9,170 nt of DNA from CAVPRW01 sp046727435 [NCBI: bacterium] (GTDB lineage Bacteria > Tectomicrobia > Entotheonellia > J063): positions 1 through 9,170 of the forward strand of contig JBKPCR010000132.1 of the NCBI GenBank assembly GCA_046727435.1, given 5' to 3'. Below, in pieces: positions 6,850-9,170 of this stretch; position 1 is the stretch's first letter, and each line of letters begins with the position of its first letter. Under the pieces are notes generated by a model. It did not search any database, was not told the DNA's origin, and saw only the letters and a list, made by a program, of their open reading frames with translations. Both the position numbers and the translations under genes were made by a program.

Positions 6850-6855
6850 CTCGCC

Positions 6856-7383
6856 ATGGCGATCGTACTCGATTTCATCCGCGATTCCATTCAGCAGCAG
6901 CATGAAGCATGGGATAAAGCGATCTCGGATTTGACGCCAGATCAGATGCACTTTCGCCCGAACGGCCAGGGCAATCATATCGGTTTCATCGCCTGGCATT
7001 ATATCCGCACGGAGGACAACCTCGTGCAATTCGTCTTTCAACATCGTAAGCCAACCGTATGGCTTGCAGGTGGCTACGATCAGATGTTCGGGCTGCCGCG
7101 CACGGCACAAGGCACCGGTATGCCGCCTGAGGAAGCGGCACGCATGCAGTTGCCCGCGGTGGAGCAGTGGATGGGCTATCAGCAAGCGGTCTGGCAATCG
7201 ACTGACGGATGGCTCAATGCCGTGACGGAGGAGGACCTGCTGCGCAACGTCCGGATCATGCCATTCGGTGATATTATGGTGATGACAGCGGTGCGCATCC
7301 CGATCATCAACCACGGTTTCTTGCATCTTGGCCAGGTAGGACATTTGCGGAAACTGCAAGGCTTAAAGAGCTCAGACCTGTAA
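6856..7383 (+). CDS. DinB-like (DinB_2 superfamily) metal-binding protein
   Basis: A 175-aa protein with the four-helix DinB/YfiT-type pattern. The three metal-binding histidines can be placed: H48 in HIGFIAWH, then H153 and H157 in HGFLHLGQVGHL, the classic HxxxHxGQ end motif. Members bind Ni or Zn, and some are thiol (bacillithiol, mycothiol, glutathione) transferases or maleylpyruvate-isomerase-like enzymes; many have no known substrate. N-terminal QHEAWDKAISDLTPDQ and the middle tryptophan-rich region fit the fold. No signal peptide, so cytosolic. Length is normal for the family. The start is fixed by AAGGAG 7 nt upstream. It is the only plus-strand gene here, transcribed on its own and converging on the DUF4058 gene. 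The name reflects the fold; DNA-damage induction is not shown. Confidence 0.85.
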   Translation: MAIVLDFIRDSIQQQHEAWDKAISDLTPDQMHFRPNGQGNHIGFIAWHYIRTEDNLVQFVFQHRKPTVWLAGGYDQMFGLPRTAQGTGMPPEEAARMQLPAVEQWMGYQQAVWQSTDGWLNAVTEEDLLRNVRIMPFGDIMVMTAVRIPIINHGFLHLGQVGHLRKLQGLKSSDL

Positions 7384-7497
7384 CTGGCGAAGTTCCAGCG
7401 TGGGGGTGCCATCGGGCAGTGTAGTGGTTTCTCCGAGCAACTGGGGCAGAGAGTTGGACCGACGGTCTCGATGACTCCAGAGGAACGATGGCTTCAC
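7372..7497 (-). CDS. Possible 41-aa protein, coupled to DUF4058 gene
   Basis: A short minus-strand frame starts at GTG (7497) that overlaps the DUF4058 stop as GTGA, the usual pattern of translational coupling, and runs to TGA at 7372. It ends 12 bp inside the tail of the convergent DinB-like gene. The product includes LPQLLGETTTLPDGTPTLEL and is not recognised. About two thirds of its codons end in G or C, similar to nearby genes, but it is too short for that to be convincing. It occupies nearly all of the gap between the convergent genes, where the only other structure is a weak CAACT/AGTTG stem (7438-7456). Confidence 0.25.
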   Translation of the reverse strand: MKPSFLWSHRDRRSNSLPQLLGETTTLPDGTPTLELRQLQV

Positions 7498-8291
7498 GAG
7501 TGCTGCCCACGGTCATGCAGCACCTGCGAGGCCCACGCGACATCCTCTCCCTGAAGTGGGGGCGTGGGTTCGCTCCGATAGTCTAACCGTCGTGCATAGG
7601 CCCCTTGGTCGTAACAGCGATTAAATACTGCCTGCAGATCGAGGACAACAGCGGGGTCGCCATCTGCCAGAGGGACATGAATCCGCGGTAACGGTTGCCG
7701 CAATGTGACGGGCCAGACCTCACAGCGATTTCCCTGTCCGCCACGGTGCAAGCAGACGAGATAGTCCCAGTTGCCCCGCCCGAGCAACTGCTCTCGGGGT
7801 GCCACTACTGTATGTTCTCCGCGGCGCAACAGGTCAATTTCAATTAGGTGCGCTTGGCTTTCGAACAACTCCTGCTGTTTGGTCAGGTAGAGTTGGCGTC
7901 CAGGGCTGCCAACCGCCTTATTGCTGGGACTGAGCACTTCGATCACAGTAATCACCCGGCTTTCATCTGCCACCGGCAGAATCTCGATGAACACCTCCCG
8001 CATCTCCACCGGATGATAAGTGACCACCCAGGGAGGGTCGCTGACCATCACCGCCATGCCAGCCTGCCCTCTTGGTGGTCTAGCGGATGGGTGTTCTAAA
8101 ATCGCCACGTCAGGGTAGATGCTACGCTCTGGCTGTATAATGTACAGTCGCTCACCGATGTCAGCGATGTAGTGGGCTGGTAGCACAGCATTCAAGGCAT
8201 CACCGACATAAGTAATAAATCGCTGATGCACCCCTGGCCACAAGGCCGGATGTTCAAGGTATGGGTCCATGCCTGGAAACGGACTGGGCAT
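7494..8291 (-). CDS. DUF4058 family protein
   Basis: A 265-aa protein beginning MPSPFPGMDPYLE, the hallmark N-terminus of DUF4058. GGAGGA 7 nt before this ATG decides the start over a TTG eight codons earlier. The centre has PDVAIL (60-65), FIEILP (101-106), VIEVLSPSNK (116-125), a Lys at 138 and HLIEIDLLRRG (148-158). This order of Asp, Glu and Lys-containing strands resembles Uma2/DUF820 proteins of the PD-(D/E)XK nuclease fold, which share the PDV and EVLSPS motifs. I infer a related fold; activity is unknown. The C-terminus, PPLQGEDVAWASQVL, also matches the family pattern. Such proteins are typical of cyanobacteria, Chloroflexota and planctomycetes. It starts 38 bp after the transhydrogenase gene and probably shares its transcript; no functional link is known. 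Confidence 0.88.
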   Translation of the reverse strand: MPSPFPGMDPYLEHPALWPGVHQRFITYVGDALNAVLPAHYIADIGERLYIIQPERSIYPDVAILEHPSARPPRGQAGMAVMVSDPPWVVTYHPVEMREVFIEILPVADESRVITVIEVLSPSNKAVGSPGRQLYLTKQQELFESQAHLIEIDLLRRGEHTVVAPREQLLGRGNWDYLVCLHRGGQGNRCEVWPVTLRQPLPRIHVPLADGDPAVVLDLQAVFNRCYDQGAYARRLDYRSEPTPPLQGEDVAWASQVLHDRGQHS

Positions 8292-8297
8292 TACTGT

Positions 8298-8303
8298 TCC
8301 TCC
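8298..8303 (-). promoter_or_regulatory. RBS fixing the DUF4058 start
   Basis: GGAGGA on the minus strand, 6-7 nt before the ATG at 8291. It supports starting at MPSPFPG rather than at the upstream TTG (8315), which lies before it. Confidence 0.7.
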
Positions 8304-8329
8304 ACCGTTCTGCAATCCTCACTGAAGCG

Positions 8330-9170
8330 CTACCGTGAAAACTTATTGGCGGCGTTGAGTGCCGCCACTTTGTAACACTCCGCCAGCGTCGGGTAGTTGA
8401 AAACGGTCTGTAAGAAATAGTCCAGTCCACCCCCCAAGCCTAACACAGCCTGACCGATATGGATCAGTTCGGTGGCGCCGGTGCCGATGGCATGTACCCC
8501 AAGCAGTTGCCCGGTGTCCCGCAAGAACAGCATCTTGAAGAGGCCGCTGTCGTCGCCGAGAATTTGGCCACGAGCGATTTCGCGGTAGCGTGCCACGCCA
8601 GTTTCGTACGGAATCCGGCGTTCCGTCAGCTCATGCTCTGGGGCTCCAACCATAGAGATTTCGGGGATCGAGTAGATACCGATGGGAAAGTGTTGGGACA
8701 TGGTGCCCGTTGGGATGCTGAAGGCGTGACAGGCGGCGAGACGCCCCTGCTCCGAGGACGTCGCCGCCAGACTGGGGAAACCGATCACGTCACCGGCGGC
8801 AAAGATGTGTGGTACCTCAGTGCGAAACTGTGCGTCTACCCGTAGGCGTCCACGCTCATCGGCCGTGAGGCCGGCGACGTCGAGATTGAGGCGCTCGGTG
8901 GCGCCGAGCCGCCCCGCTGAAAATAGCACCAAATCCGACGTGATCAACTTCCCCGACTCGAGGAACAGTGTCGCTCGACGCGCTGGTCCGTCAGCGATTT
9001 CCATGTGTTCGACAGCTTCGCCGAGTCGGAAGGTGACGTTCCAATCGCGCATTTGGTGGATCAACTCATCGACGATTTCCCAGTCCAGGAATTCCAGCAC
9101 ACGCGAGCGTTTATCAATGAGTGTGACCTGCACGCCCAGGGAGGCGAACATCGACGCATACTCGATGCCG
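8330..9170 (-). CDS. sthA: Soluble pyridine nucleotide transhydrogenase, C-terminal part (5' end outside window)
   Basis: The frame enters at the right edge and gives about 279 residues, roughly the last 60% of a protein near 465 aa. The visible start, GIEYASMFASLGVQVTLID, is the second half of the NAD(P)-binding Rossmann motif. Then come VLFSAGRLGATE, the FAD-binding FAAGDVIGFPSLA, and the dimerisation domain with GIYSIPEIS, ELIHIGQAV and FNYPTLAECYKVAALN. The last motif reads FNYPT as in E. coli SthA, where lipoamide dehydrogenases have an HPHPT-type sequence with the catalytic His; this is the main reason for the call. The enzyme is a cytosolic FAD flavoprotein moving hydride between NADPH and NAD+, usually to dispose of excess NADPH. 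The N-terminal FAD motif and the cysteine region are not in view, so a relative in the same flavoprotein family is not fully excluded. Confidence 0.88.
   Translation of the reverse strand, partial: GIEYASMFASLGVQVTLIDKRSRVLEFLDWEIVDELIHQMRDWNVTFRLGEAVEHMEIADGPARRATLFLESGKLITSDLVLFSAGRLGATERLNLDVAGLTADERGRLRVDAQFRTEVPHIFAAGDVIGFPSLAATSSEQGRLAACHAFSIPTGTMSQHFPIGIYSIPEISMVGAPEHELTERRIPYETGVARYREIARGQILGDDSGLFKMLFLRDTGQLLGVHAIGTGATELIHIGQAVLGLGGGLDYFLQTVFNYPTLAECYKVAALNAANKFSR

Larger units (their letters stand above)
6283..6855. other. 573-bp divergent intergenic region
   Basis: No convincing gene lies between the minus-strand cyclase gene and the plus-strand DinB-like gene. Open frames here lack a usable SD with a start. 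One minus-strand frame between stop codons at about 6475 and 6570 reads RLSPGKRRKLQEKAE then VLYSAGAHVGWKF. It looks protein-like but has no start codon and is closed on both sides, so at most it is a relic. A strong AGGAGGAGG (6735-6743) has no ATG at a suitable distance. CTGCAG occurs three times (near 6535, 6598 and 6644). The promoter elements and inverted repeats are listed separately. Confidence 0.6.

Noticed and set aside
6793-7359. 188-aa minus-strand frame
   Set aside because: Antisense to the DinB-like gene, whose HxxxHxGQ motif and SD show which strand codes.
8146-8155. Second TATAATGTAC, matching the one near 6706
   Set aside because: It lies inside the DUF4058 coding sequence in the LYIIQ codons, so a chance match is the simplest explanation.

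Overview
The window is a moderately GC-rich bacterial chromosome segment with mostly good Shine-Dalgarno (SD) sequences. The mix of genes is a large cyclase/ATPase/TPR protein, a DUF4058 protein, a secreted FG-GAP protein and an SthA-type transhydrogenase. It fits an environmental, genome-rich lineage such as Chloroflexota, Tectomicrobia, Rokubacteria or NC10. That placement is inference from gene content; no rRNA or marker gene is present to settle it. No tRNA, rRNA, CRISPR array or intact insertion sequence was seen.

Left part (1-2860), all minus strand. Transcription runs right to left through a UPF0332-type HEPN protein (2268-2753), an 83-aa acidic protein that overlaps it by 23 bp (2039-2290), a divergent kinase-like protein (976-1986, or from 2031) and an exported FG-GAP/VCBS repeat protein cut by the left edge (1-876). 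The first three are tightly packed and look like one unit. The HEPN protein carries an R-x6-H motif typical of HEPN ribonucleases. Its partner is not the usual MNT nucleotidyltransferase, so this is a candidate unusual toxin-antitoxin-like or stress module, possibly with a phosphotransferase. This is the most interesting part of the window.

Middle (2860-6282, minus): one 1140-aa signalling protein with a short N-terminal helical region, a class III nucleotide cyclase domain, an AAA/STAND-type ATPase and a long TPR-like helical tail. Several cyclase active-site positions differ from the textbook residues.

A 573-bp gap (6283-6855) separates this gene from a divergent plus-strand DinB-like gene (6856-7383). 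The gap holds an extended -10 box for the minus gene, a 50-bp nested inverted repeat, a second hairpin, and a small stem-loop that contains the SD of the DinB-like gene.

Right part (7494-9170, minus): an SthA-type pyridine nucleotide transhydrogenase (5' end outside the window) is followed 38 bp later by a DUF4058 protein, probably in one operon. It converges on the DinB-like gene.
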